A stretch of DNA of 13,192 nucleotides from CAYZJB01 sp964602985 (GTDB lineage: Bacteria; CLD3; SB21): contig CAZRTJ010000041.1 in the NCBI GenBank assembly GCA_964602985.1, forward strand, positions 1-13,192. The letters run 5' to 3'. The notes under the pieces are model-generated. The model was not told the DNA's origin. It worked only from the letters and a program-made list of their open reading frames with translations, and ran no database searches. Below, one piece after another: positions 1 to 7,690 of the stretch. The position numbers and the translations under genes were made by a program. Every line of letters starts with the position of its first letter. Positions within the stretch are counted from its first letter, which is position 1.

Positions 1-416
<416 letters not shown>

Positions 417-436
417 TTTATTTTTCGACGTATCTC

Positions 437-465
437 TCGATCCTGGATCGAACAATCTCAATTGT
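437..465 (+). other. Tandem small hairpins in the 23S-5S spacer
   Basis: Two perfect short inverted repeats sit side by side in the ~60-base transcribed spacer: TCGATC (437-442)/GATCGA (446-451) with a CTG loop, and ACAAT (452-456)/ATTGT (461-465) with a CTCA loop. Spacer structures like these can guide processing of the 23S-5S precursor, but that role is only inferred here. No tRNA lies in the spacer. Confidence 0.35.
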
Positions 466-476
466 CAAAATTTTAT

Positions 477-595
477 TTCCGGTGACGATAGCGACAGGGT
501 CACACCTCTTCCCATTCCGAACAGAGTAGTTAAGACTGTCAGCGCTAATGATACCATGTGGGTAACTGCATGGAAAAGTAGGACGTTGCCGGGAT
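477..595 (+). rRNA. rrf: 5S ribosomal RNA
   Basis: The segment carries the conserved 5S core CCTCTTCCCATTCCGAACAG followed by an AGTAGTTAAG stretch. Its ends form helix I: TTCCGGTGAC at 477-486 pairs over ten positions, including G-U pairs, with GTTGCCGGGA at 585-594. The size of about 119 nt and the position 60 bases after 23S are normal for a bacterial rrn operon. The wording CCATTCCGAACAGAGTAGTTAAG is common in the Bacteroidetes/Chlorobi group, but this is weak taxonomic evidence. Boundaries are set by helix I and may be off by one or two bases. Confidence 0.95.
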
Positions 596-602
596 TATTT
601 GG

Positions 603-636
603 AAGCCCGTCTTGAGACCATCAAGACGGGCTTTTT
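603..636 (+). terminator. Intrinsic terminator of the rRNA operon
   Basis: A perfect 13-bp stem, AAGCCCGTCTTGA (603-615) and TCAAGACGGGCTT (621-633), encloses a 5-nt loop GACCA and runs straight into a T tract. It lies 8 bases after 5S rRNA and ends the operon, so no tRNA genes are cotranscribed downstream. Confidence 0.95.
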
Positions 637-738
637 GTTTTCCGTCATGTTGCCAATAGAAGCCGGTCGTGAAATTCAACGATCATCGAAACGCTGTGAA
701 GCGCTTGTTTTCCAACTCCCCAAGATGCAAATTTTCGC

Positions 739-1171
739 ATGACCAATCACCTGAAGGAACTCTTGCTGGCGCTCGCACACGCCAATGTCCGCTTCATTGT
801 ATGCGGAGGCGTGGCCGTCGTCCTGCATGGAGTGGAGCGCATGACCCTGGACCTGGATGTCTCGGTATGGCGCCGGATAACCTGCGACAATTCCTGGTCG
901 TCGAGTCGGGTGGAGAATATGAGCAAAGAAAAAAATGCTCTGGTTTTTTACGTTCTTCGATTTGACCTTTTCGCCGGCTGGATCTTTTTCAGACCGCTGA
1001 TCATTCGTACCGCACACTGAGCCCGTTACAACAACCATCGATCTGGACGGTCGAGAGATTCAGCTTCTGACCAAGAACAAACTCTTGGAAATCAAACGCT
1101 CCATTCATCCGCTCCGCGATAAGGACATTGCGGACATTCAAGCGCTGGAAAAAATGCCATGCCGACGCTGA
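739..1171 (+). pseudogene. Decayed nucleotidyltransferase-fold protein (AbiEii/DUF6036-like)
   Basis: Pieces of one nucleotidyltransferase-like protein are spread over all three forward frames. Frame 1 from 739 gives an N-terminus with GGVAVVLHG and RMTLDLDVSV, the G-G...D-x-D signature of the polymerase-beta nucleotidyltransferase fold. Frame 3 then gives APDNLRQFL near 870-900, frame 1 gives EKNALVF near 920-945, frame 3 gives RRLDLFQTADHSYRTLS at about 972-1022, and frame 2 gives GREIQLLTKNKLLEIKR and RDKDIADIQALE up to a TGA at 1169-1171. At least four frame changes, and an apparent loss of about 30 residues between the second and third pieces, mean it cannot make a working enzyme. Relatives are often about 190 residues and occur in accessory, toxin-antitoxin-like pairs. 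The family name is an inference from these motifs. Confidence 0.75.
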
Positions 1172-1377
1172 CCGACGAGGAATTTCGGCGACTCCTGGAG
1201 AAATGTTCGGATGAGGATTTTGACGGACATACGGAATTCGCAAACTTGACGCCGGAGCAGCGGCTGAATTGGCTTTCCCAGCTTGTTCAATTTTACGTCG
1301 AAAGCGCCGGCATTGCCCAAGCCGTCAAGTGTTCGCAGGATTCGCTTTCGTCCGGCGAAGATGGAGTCCAACGATAG
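1159..1377 (+). CDS. Small uncharacterised protein overlapping the decayed nucleotidyltransferase
   Basis: A 72-residue frame starts with ATG inside the last codons of the broken nucleotidyltransferase gene (13-base overlap), the usual sign of translational coupling in a two-gene unit. The product is acidic and helical-looking, with a start LTDEEFRRLLEKCSDEDF and a central LTPEQRLNWLSQLVQFYVE. The LTPEQRL...L segment resembles small proteins encoded beside nucleotidyltransferase-fold genes, so it may be the partner of the dead gene. No catalytic motif, signal peptide or membrane segment is visible. The Shine-Dalgarno site is poor (GGAAAAA). The last ~20 residues look less ordered and could be an altered tail. 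With the upstream gene broken, its expression is doubtful. I do not recognise a function. Confidence 0.5.
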   Translation: MPTLTDEEFRRLLEKCSDEDFDGHTEFANLTPEQRLNWLSQLVQFYVESAGIAQAVKCSQDSLSSGEDGVQR

Positions 1378-1464
1378 TCGTCGTGCCGATTAAGTGTGGA
1401 TGCTGAATCGTGATGCAGTGAATCGATTTGGGCTAGAGCCCGGACTTCATCACTTCCGACATTG

Positions 1465-1493
1465 CATTCCGCAGGCCTAAGCCTTAGGGAATG
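1465..1493. other. Imperfect hairpin in a gene-free stretch
   Basis: The 165 bases between the small gene and the minus-strand propeller gene (1378-1542) hold no gene I can support. They contain one imperfect inverted repeat: CATTCC (1465-1470)/GGAATG (1488-1493) plus an inner AGGC/GCCT around a CTAA loop. No T tract follows on either strand, so a terminator for the minus-strand gene is possible but not shown. Confidence 0.25.
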
Positions 1494-1542
1494 ACTCAAG
1501 GACAGTGCCGGCTTGCATCGAACCCTCTAGACGCACCGGTTC

Positions 1543-4500
1543 CTACGACTTCATCCGTTGCAGCCGCGCGAGGCGGGCCTCGGCGATCATCCGCAGAGGA
1601 TCGTTCTTCGCGGTTGTCTTGACAATATCCTCCCACATCTTTTCCGCGTCCGTCGCTCGCGAATTCTTCTCATACAATTCCGCGAGGATCAGCCGCAGAT
1701 TCAGACGCGCATCCTGCGTCGGATATTGCTTCCACACCTCTTCGTACAACGCGATCGCCTGAGCCGCATTGGACTTCAGCAAGTCCGAGGCCTGAATGCA
1801 CAACTGATCCGCAATCTGAGGCAAAAACAAACTCTGGGGAAACAAATCCCGGACGCTCCGATACCCGCTCAACGCCACATCCGTTTTGCCGGACTGCAGA
1901 GATTGGGAGATGCGGAATAGAGACTCCTCGATGCGATAGGACTTCTGCGGATGATCCTTGACCTTCGGCGCCAATTGTGCCATGAGCCCAAACGCCGCGT
2001 CCGTCTTTCCGGCGCCTTCCAGTTGCCGCGCGATCCGGTACAGATACACGTCGTTCATCCATTTGGACGTCGGACTTCGTTTCATCAGGCTCGCAAAACC
2101 CGTCCACGCCCCGTTTGCGTCGCCTTCCTTCAGCTTCGTCAATGATGTCTTGAATTCAATCCAATCGGTCAGATCGGCATACACCGCGACGGTCTTGTAC
2201 AATTCCCGCGACTCGGCAAATTTCTTCTTCTCCCACAGCTTTTCTTCCTGCGCGAGGACATTCTGGACCATCAGTTTCTTGTCGCCCTCGCCGCTCGATT
2301 TGCGATAATGGAAACCCTTGTTCGTCCCGATCCAGATGCTCTCGTCCTCCGCAAAAATCACCGCGCGCACGTCATTGGAAGGCAACCCGTCTTCTTCTGT
2401 GTAATTCATCCAAAACGTCTTGTTATGAAAACTCAAACCCTGTTTCGTACCCACCAGGATTTTCCCACTGCCGTGTCCGACCACACACTGGACGTCGTTG
2501 GAAATCAATCCGTCCGTAGTCGTGTATTGTTTCCACGTGCCGTCGAAGGTCACGACCCCGCGATCGGTCGCGAGCCACTTCGTGTCATTCGCATCGACGT
2601 ACATGCCGCGTACGTCGTTGAACGAAATTCCGTCGCCGGTCATGATCATCTTGGGTTCTTTGTACAGTTCGACCAGTTGTTTGCCGACGACCATCCACAG
2701 GATTCCCTTGCTGTCTTCCTGTGCGAAACGCACCTGATCGGAGGGTAGACCGTTCTTCGACGAATAGGTCTTCGAGCCGCCCCCCATAATGATGAGTCCC
2801 TGATCCGTCGCCGCGATGATCGACTTGGTGCTCTGACGATAGATGATCGCGTTGACCTGCTTCGTATTGAAGGGGCTTCCCATCGGGACCCACTTCGTCT
2901 TCTTCTTCGAATACTGCATGTTCAGCAGGGAATTTTTCGCGATGCCGTTGACGATGGCCCAGATGTCGTGATCGGCGTCGATGTACACCTGGCGGATGTT
3001 CTGTCCGGTCAGGCCATCGTTGTACGTCGTGTATGCGTTTGCGCTGATATCCCATTTGAGAACGCCGCTATTTTGCGTGCCCAGCCACATGTCCGTGCCC
3101 TCGAGGAACATGTAATTCACTCCCGATCCAACGTCGAAGGACTTCCACTCCAGCGTACCTTTGAGGTCGGCCATGACATCGCGTCGGTGCTGCAGGTCGT
3201 ACACATCGGCGAGTCGGGACAAGACTTCAAAGTCACTGGCCGATGCCAGAATCTCCTGATGCAATTGCGCGGCCGCATCCTTGCGGCCTTGCTTTTCTTC
3301 CATGTCGGCAAATTTCAACCGGATTTCGTCGAAGTGAACATTCTTGGGAAACTTGTTATTCAGCTTCTGATAAAATCGCGAGGCTCCAAACGTATCGCCG
3401 TCCTTCTCGAGCAAATTGCCCATTTTCCAGAGAATCTCGGCCTGCCGATCGTCGTCTGGATAATTGTCTAAGTACAATTGATAATGCTGTTGCGCTTCGG
3501 CCAGTCGTTTTTCCTGTGCCGCCAGGTCTCCGAGCGAAATCAGCGCATCCTTGACCAACGCGTGTTTCGGAAAGAGTTTTGTCAGTTGTGTAAACAGATC
3601 TTTGGCGCCCGACGAATTGCCTTGCGAGGACGCCATTTGTGCCAGACGAAAGTACGCGTTGGGAGATTCTTTCGTCGAGGCAAAGTACGCGCGATTCAGA
3701 TACAGGGAGTAAAACCGTTTCGCTCTCACGGGATCGCGAAGCAGACGCAATTCCTCGGCCCGTCGAAAAATCGAGGCTGACCAGAGTTCTGCGGAAGAGG
3801 CATCGCTGTGACGATGCAGCCCCTTGGTGGTTCCAAACCACACGTCGCCGTGATCGTCCGTCCGTACGGCCAGGAGTTCTTTGGAGGACAGGCCTTCGAG
3901 ATACGGTGTTTCTTTGCCGCCGCTGATCCGCACCAGACCTTCATTGCGCGTGGCCGCCCACGCCTGACCCGCGCGATCCGTCGCAACAGCCGAGATTTCC
4001 TTTCCTTTCAGGAAGAATTTCCACGACTGGTTGATGAATGCACCTACGCCCTTGGGGGTCGCAATCCATGCCGAGCCATCCTCTGCAACGGTGAGGTCGC
4101 GAACCTCGTTCGACAAGAAATTCTCCAATTCTCCGCCGAACTTCTTCCACTTGTCTTTGTACACCTGTGCGATGCCGTCCGGTGTGCCCACCCAGATGGT
4201 CCCGTTCCAGTTGGAATGGATCGACGTAATTTCGTTCGATGGCAGGACTTTCGACGTGTTGTCTTTGGTGAAGACCGTCCATTTGTTCTGAGCAAATCGC
4301 GCGAGACCCGATGTGGTCCCGACCCACACAATGCCGTCGGCATCGATGTGGATCGCCGTGACGTCTTCCGTCGGCAACGCATTCTGATCCTTCAGAATGT
4401 GCGTCATCTTCTTGCCGTCCCAGCGGCTCAGACCTTTGTCCGTACCGATCCAGATGTGGCGGTCGGCTCCGACGGCGACCGCGCGAACGTTGTTGGTGGT

Positions 4501-4746
4501 CAAGGCGCCGTTTTGTTTGTTGAACGGCGTTTCGCTCTTTCCGTCGTAACGGATCACGCCTCCTTTTTCCGTACCCACCCAGACGATCGTGTCGTCAAAA
4601 GCGATGCACGTGACTTTGGTGATGTCGCCGTCGGCATTCCTGGGCGTCCACGAATCGAATTGTCCATAGAGATTCGACGAACCGGCGAGAACGAGAAGCA
4701 AAGCGATGCAAGGTAGAGTTAACCGATTGTGTTTCGGATAACGCAT
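1543..4746 (-). CDS. Exported protein with two seven-bladed propellers alternating with TPR helices
   Basis: This 1067-residue protein starts at the ATG at 4744-4746, chosen because AGGGG lies about 6 bases upstream and a signal peptide follows at once (basic RYPKHNR, hydrophobic residues 9-22, likely cleavage near Tyr27-Gly28-Gln29). A longer frame to a TTG at 4803 has no such support. Residues ~31-316 hold seven repeats of the W-[VI]-G-T-x-x-G type (Trp56, 99, 141, 185, 227, 263, 303) with a spacing near 42, as in two-component-regulator propeller repeats. Residues ~330-530 are TPR-like helices (for example AEAQQHYQLYLDNYP). Residues ~531-820 carry seven more propeller repeats (554 to 805). 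Residues ~826-1067 are again TPR-like. No histidine-kinase, Y_Y_Y or DNA-binding domain is present, so it is not a hybrid sensor kinase despite the propeller type. A periplasmic or surface scaffold role is inferred. The gene is divergent from the TonB receptor gene; a link is possible but unproven. Confidence 0.9.
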   Translation of the reverse strand: MRYPKHNRLTLPCIALLLVLAGSSNLYGQFDSWTPRNADGDITKVTCIAFDDTIVWVGTEKGGVIRYDGKSETPFNKQNGALTTNNVRAVAVGADRHIWIGTDKGLSRWDGKKMTHILKDQNALPTEDVTAIHIDADGIVWVGTTSGLARFAQNKWTVFTKDNTSKVLPSNEITSIHSNWNGTIWVGTPDGIAQVYKDKWKKFGGELENFLSNEVRDLTVAEDGSAWIATPKGVGAFINQSWKFFLKGKEISAVATDRAGQAWAATRNEGLVRISGGKETPYLEGLSSKELLAVRTDDHGDVWFGTTKGLHRHSDASSAELWSASIFRRAEELRLLRDPVRAKRFYSLYLNRAYFASTKESPNAYFRLAQMASSQGNSSGAKDLFTQLTKLFPKHALVKDALISLGDLAAQEKRLAEAQQHYQLYLDNYPDDDRQAEILWKMGNLLEKDGDTFGASRFYQKLNNKFPKNVHFDEIRLKFADMEEKQGRKDAAAQLHQEILASASDFEVLSRLADVYDLQHRRDVMADLKGTLEWKSFDVGSGVNYMFLEGTDMWLGTQNSGVLKWDISANAYTTYNDGLTGQNIRQVYIDADHDIWAIVNGIAKNSLLNMQYSKKKTKWVPMGSPFNTKQVNAIIYRQSTKSIIAATDQGLIIMGGGSKTYSSKNGLPSDQVRFAQEDSKGILWMVVGKQLVELYKEPKMIMTGDGISFNDVRGMYVDANDTKWLATDRGVVTFDGTWKQYTTTDGLISNDVQCVVGHGSGKILVGTKQGLSFHNKTFWMNYTEEDGLPSNDVRAVIFAEDESIWIGTNKGFHYRKSSGEGDKKLMVQNVLAQEEKLWEKKKFAESRELYKTVAVYADLTDWIEFKTSLTKLKEGDANGAWTGFASLMKRSPTSKWMNDVYLYRIARQLEGAGKTDAAFGLMAQLAPKVKDHPQKSYRIEESLFRISQSLQSGKTDVALSGYRSVRDLFPQSLFLPQIADQLCIQASDLLKSNAAQAIALYEEVWKQYPTQDARLNLRLILAELYEKNSRATDAEKMWEDIVKTTAKNDPLRMIAEARLARLQRMKS

Positions 4747-4774
4747 AAGGGTCCCCTGTGTTGGTGATGGGGGT

Positions 4775-4803
4775 ACCTTAAGAAAACGGCAGGAAAATGC
4801 CAA
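4775..4803 (-). promoter_or_regulatory. Candidate sigma70-type promoter of the propeller-TPR gene
   Basis: On the minus strand TTGGCA (4803-4798) and TAAGGT (4780-4775) are separated by 17 bases, about 28 bases before the chosen ATG. The -35 box matches the consensus at five of six positions and the -10 box at only three, so this is a moderate candidate. It would place the longer frame's TTG start inside the -35 box, which agrees with the internal ATG. Confidence 0.35.
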
Positions 4804-4823
4804 GAAAAACGTGGAATTTCATC

Positions 4824-4852
4824 TGGACTCTGGTTGCAGAGCGTTGTACTAT
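4824..4852 (+). promoter_or_regulatory. Candidate promoter of the TonB-dependent receptor gene
   Basis: TGGACT (4824-4829) and TACTAT (4847-4852) are 17 bases apart, with four of six consensus matches each. Transcription from here would leave a leader of about 85 nt before the GTG start. It sits about 20 bases from the opposing promoter candidate, so one regulator could affect both genes. No clear operator palindrome was seen. Confidence 0.35.
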
Positions 4853-4944
4853 CTTTCAAGCCACTGGGGATTCTGAACCTGTTCCCTGGGACGGCGATTG
4901 TTTCCGACACGCAAGGATTTCACGCACAACACAAGGAGGTATCC

Positions 4945-7545
4945 GTGAGAACCATCCTGCTCTTCATCGGTCTGGCGGGACCCGGACTGATCTGGGCGCA
5001 ACACTCGGTCCGTGGCGTCGTCAAAGACGAAAAAGGCGAAGCGTTAGCCGGCGTCAATATCGTAGAAAAAGGGACGTACCGCGGGACGACGACCAATCGT
5101 GAGGGCGGGTTCACCTACCGGGCCACGTCCAAAACAGCGACGCTGGTCTTCACCTATCTGGGCTACGAAAAGAAGGAAGTTCCGATCGGAGGCGAGTCGG
5201 AAATGGAAGTGGTTTTGAGTGAGAGCGCGATTCAATTGGGAGACGTACAGGTCGTCGGTACGCGCAGTTACAGCCGTACGGCTGTGGAAACTCCGGTGCC
5301 CATCGACGTGATCGACATGCGGGACATTCCGAACAAACTCGGCACGATCGAGGTGAACCAGGTCCTGCAATACATTGCGCCGTCGTTCAATTCCAACAAA
5401 CAGTCCGGCGCGGATGGAGCCGATCACATCGATCCGGCCACACTTCGCGGTTTGGGCCCGGATCAGACGCTCGTCCTCATCAACGGCAAGCGACGCCATC
5501 AATCTTCGCTGATCAACATATTTGGAACACGAGGACGAGGGAATACGGGTACCGACCTCAATTCCATCCCTGCCAGCGCGATCGAACGCATCGAAATCTT
5601 GCGCGACGGCGCCAGCGCACAATACGGATCAGATGCCATCGCGGGTGTGATCAATATTGTCTTGAAATCCTCCGTCGAAGAATTCTCAGGCTCCGTTGGC
5701 GGCGGGTTCAATCGCGCCGATCCGGGCTCCTCCTCCGATGTAGAACTCCCGAAGGGATACGACTGGGATGGTGAAACGAAGAATGTCAGCGCCAATTACG
5801 GTCTGCGTCTGGGGGAGAAGGGATTTGTCAATGTCACCGCCGATTATCAAACCAAGGAAAAAACCAATCGACCCGCCGACCCGAACGAATTTGACATCTA
5901 TCGTCAGCAATTCGGAGACGCGAGCGGCAATAATCTGGCTTTTTACATGAATTCCGCCTATCCGGTGGACGAGCGAACCAGTTTCTATGTGTTTGGCGGG
6001 ATCAACCATCGATACACGGATGCCTATGCCTGGACACGCACCGCAGACGAAGAGCGGAACGTGATCTCAATTTATCCCAACGGATTTAACCCGCGCATTA
6101 CTTCGATCATCGACGATCGATCGGCGTCCGCCGGCATTCGAACGAAACTGGGTAAGTGGGACATCGACTTGAACAACACCTTTGGTTCGAACCGGTTCGA
6201 TTATACGATTAAGCACACGCTGAATGCCACGCTCGAGGGCGCCTCGCCGACGCGATTCGATGCGGGTGGTTTTCAATTGTGGCAAAACACGTCGAGTCTG
6301 AACTTCACGAAATTCTATCCCGCGATCAACAAAGGCCTGAACGTCGGAGTGGGCGCGGAATTCCGAATCGAGAACTATGAGATCTTTGCGGGAGAAGAAG
6401 GCTCGTGGAGAGACTACGGACCTGTCTTCTTTGGTATGGATGGAAGCGACTCGATTTTCCGGCCGGCTGGTTCACAGGGATTTCCTGGCTTCCAACCCAA
6501 CGACGAGATCAGCAAATCCCGGAATAATTTTGGCGGTTATTTGGATCTTGAATGGGATATGAGCGAGCAGTTAATGTTCGGCTCTGCTCTTCGGTTTGAA
6601 CGATATTCGGATTTCGGAACCAGTTTGACCGGCAAGTTGGCCAGCCGATTCAAGGTAAATCCGAATGTAACTGTGCGCGGCTCGCTCAGCACCGGTTTCC
6701 GGGCTCCGTCGCTCGCGCAAATCTACTTCAACTCGACGTTCACAGACTTCGTGTCGGGCGTTCCCATAGACAAGGTTATTGCGCGCAACACGAGTCAGAT
6801 CGCAAAGGACCTGGGTATTCCGAAACTGAAGGAAGAAACCGCCACGAACGTGAGCGGCGGCTTTGCAGTGAAATGGGAAGACTTCTCGGGTTCTGTGGAC
6901 GGTTACTTCGTGACGATCAAAGATCGCATCGTGCTCACCGGGGCGTTCGAGGATACGGATCCCGACATCGGCGCGCAGTTACAGGCGCTGAATGTCGGCG
7001 CGGCACAGTTCTTCACAAACGCTTTGGACACGAGGACGCTGGGCGTTGATATTGTCATGAACCACACAGCGTTCATGGGCGAACACCGCCTCGTCACCAC
7101 GTTGGCTGGTAATTTCAACAAGATGGCCGATATCAAGCAAAGCGATATTCACACGACCCCGCAACTGCTGGGCAAAGAGGATATCTACTTCGGGACCCGG
7201 GAACAGCGATTTCTGCTGGCGTCGGCGCCTGAGAGCAAGGTCACTCTCACTTTGGATCACAAGTTCCGTCAATTCAGCGGCAACTTGCAGTTCATCCGTT
7301 TTGGCGAAGTGGTACTGGAGGACTGGTTAGGGACGCTCGACAAGTATCCTGCGAAAGTGGTTACCAACGTCACCGCCGGCTACGATGTGACGAAGAATAT
7401 TTCGGTCAATGTTGGTGCCGCGAACTTGTTCAACGTCTATCCCAAGCAACAGGATACGGAGACGGAAACGGGCGGTCTGTGGGACGCCGTCCAGATGGGT
7501 TTCTCGGGAACCTATTATTTCTCTCGGGTCAATTTCCGGTTCTAA
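4945..7545 (+). CDS. TonB-dependent outer-membrane receptor with carboxypeptidase-regulatory-like domain
   Basis: This 866-residue protein is an outer-membrane gated channel that takes up a scarce ligand using TonB-ExbBD energy. The start is the GTG at 4945, because AAGGAGG at 4933-4939 lies 5 bases upstream and a signal peptide follows (RTILLFIGLAGPGLIWAQ, cut near residue 18-19). Residues ~20-93 form a carboxypeptidase-regulatory-like beta sandwich (RGVVKDEKGEALAGVNI, FTYLGYEKKEV), the N-terminal extension typical of Bacteroidetes-type receptors. Residues ~116-241 are the plug (LRGLGPDQTLVLINGKRRH, ERIEILRDGASAQYGSDAI, GVINIVL). The rest is the 22-strand barrel, ending in alternating aromatics (YYFSRVNFRF) with a terminal Phe as recognised by the BAM machinery. 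The plug wording resembles iron-complex/vitamin receptors more than SusC, and no SusD gene is adjacent. The substrate cannot be read from the sequence. A terminator follows, so it is probably monocistronic. Confidence 0.95.
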   Translation: MRTILLFIGLAGPGLIWAQHSVRGVVKDEKGEALAGVNIVEKGTYRGTTTNREGGFTYRATSKTATLVFTYLGYEKKEVPIGGESEMEVVLSESAIQLGDVQVVGTRSYSRTAVETPVPIDVIDMRDIPNKLGTIEVNQVLQYIAPSFNSNKQSGADGADHIDPATLRGLGPDQTLVLINGKRRHQSSLINIFGTRGRGNTGTDLNSIPASAIERIEILRDGASAQYGSDAIAGVINIVLKSSVEEFSGSVGGGFNRADPGSSSDVELPKGYDWDGETKNVSANYGLRLGEKGFVNVTADYQTKEKTNRPADPNEFDIYRQQFGDASGNNLAFYMNSAYPVDERTSFYVFGGINHRYTDAYAWTRTADEERNVISIYPNGFNPRITSIIDDRSASAGIRTKLGKWDIDLNNTFGSNRFDYTIKHTLNATLEGASPTRFDAGGFQLWQNTSSLNFTKFYPAINKGLNVGVGAEFRIENYEIFAGEEGSWRDYGPVFFGMDGSDSIFRPAGSQGFPGFQPNDEISKSRNNFGGYLDLEWDMSEQLMFGSALRFERYSDFGTSLTGKLASRFKVNPNVTVRGSLSTGFRAPSLAQIYFNSTFTDFVSGVPIDKVIARNTSQIAKDLGIPKLKEETATNVSGGFAVKWEDFSGSVDGYFVTIKDRIVLTGAFEDTDPDIGAQLQALNVGAAQFFTNALDTRTLGVDIVMNHTAFMGEHRLVTTLAGNFNKMADIKQSDIHTTPQLLGKEDIYFGTREQRFLLASAPESKVTLTLDHKFRQFSGNLQFIRFGEVVLEDWLGTLDKYPAKVVTNVTAGYDVTKNISVNVGAANLFNVYPKQQDTETETGGLWDAVQMGFSGTYYFSRVNFRF

Positions 7546-7566
7546 TTCATTCTACAATGACCTTTC

Positions 7567-7594
7567 AAGCCCGCGTGAATACGCGGGCTTTTTT
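7567..7594 (+). terminator. Intrinsic terminator after the TonB-dependent receptor gene
   Basis: A perfect 10-bp stem AAGCCCGCGT (7567-7576)/ACGCGGGCTT (7581-7590) with a GAAT tetraloop is followed by TTTT. It lies 21 bases after the receptor's stop codon and separates the receptor from the peptidase gene. Confidence 0.93.
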
Positions 7595-7690
7595 ATCGTC
7601 GATTTTCCGTCATTTTCTTTCTTGAGTCCCACCGAAAAAAAAATCAACTTAGGCCCGCACATTGCTCACCAAAGACAAAGGTCGTTGGAA

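Noticed and set aside
1500..1545. tRNA-like remnant on the minus strand (GGTTCGAT followed by CCGGC)
   Set aside because: The T-loop-like bases are not flanked by complementary arms, and no acceptor stem, D arm or anticodon arm could be built.
3808..4716. 302-codon plus-strand frame opposite the propeller gene
   Set aside because: Its sequence is the complement of propeller repeats, rich in Arg, Asp and His without domain features. The minus-strand protein is clearly the real one.
4747..4803. Longer N-terminus of the propeller-TPR protein from a TTG at 4803
   Set aside because: It would bury the signal peptide 19 residues inside the protein. The TTG overlaps the candidate -35 box, and AGGGG sits correctly before the internal ATG at 4746.
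4834..4944. Longer N-terminus of the TonB-dependent receptor from an upstream start at 4834
   Set aside because: It would place 37 residues before the signal peptide. The GTG at 4945 has a perfect AAGGAGG at the right distance.
7409..7690. Extension of the M28 peptidase frame back into the receptor gene
   Set aside because: The extra part overlaps the receptor's barrel end and its terminator, and looks like out-of-frame coding. The ATG at 7691 gives an export signal.
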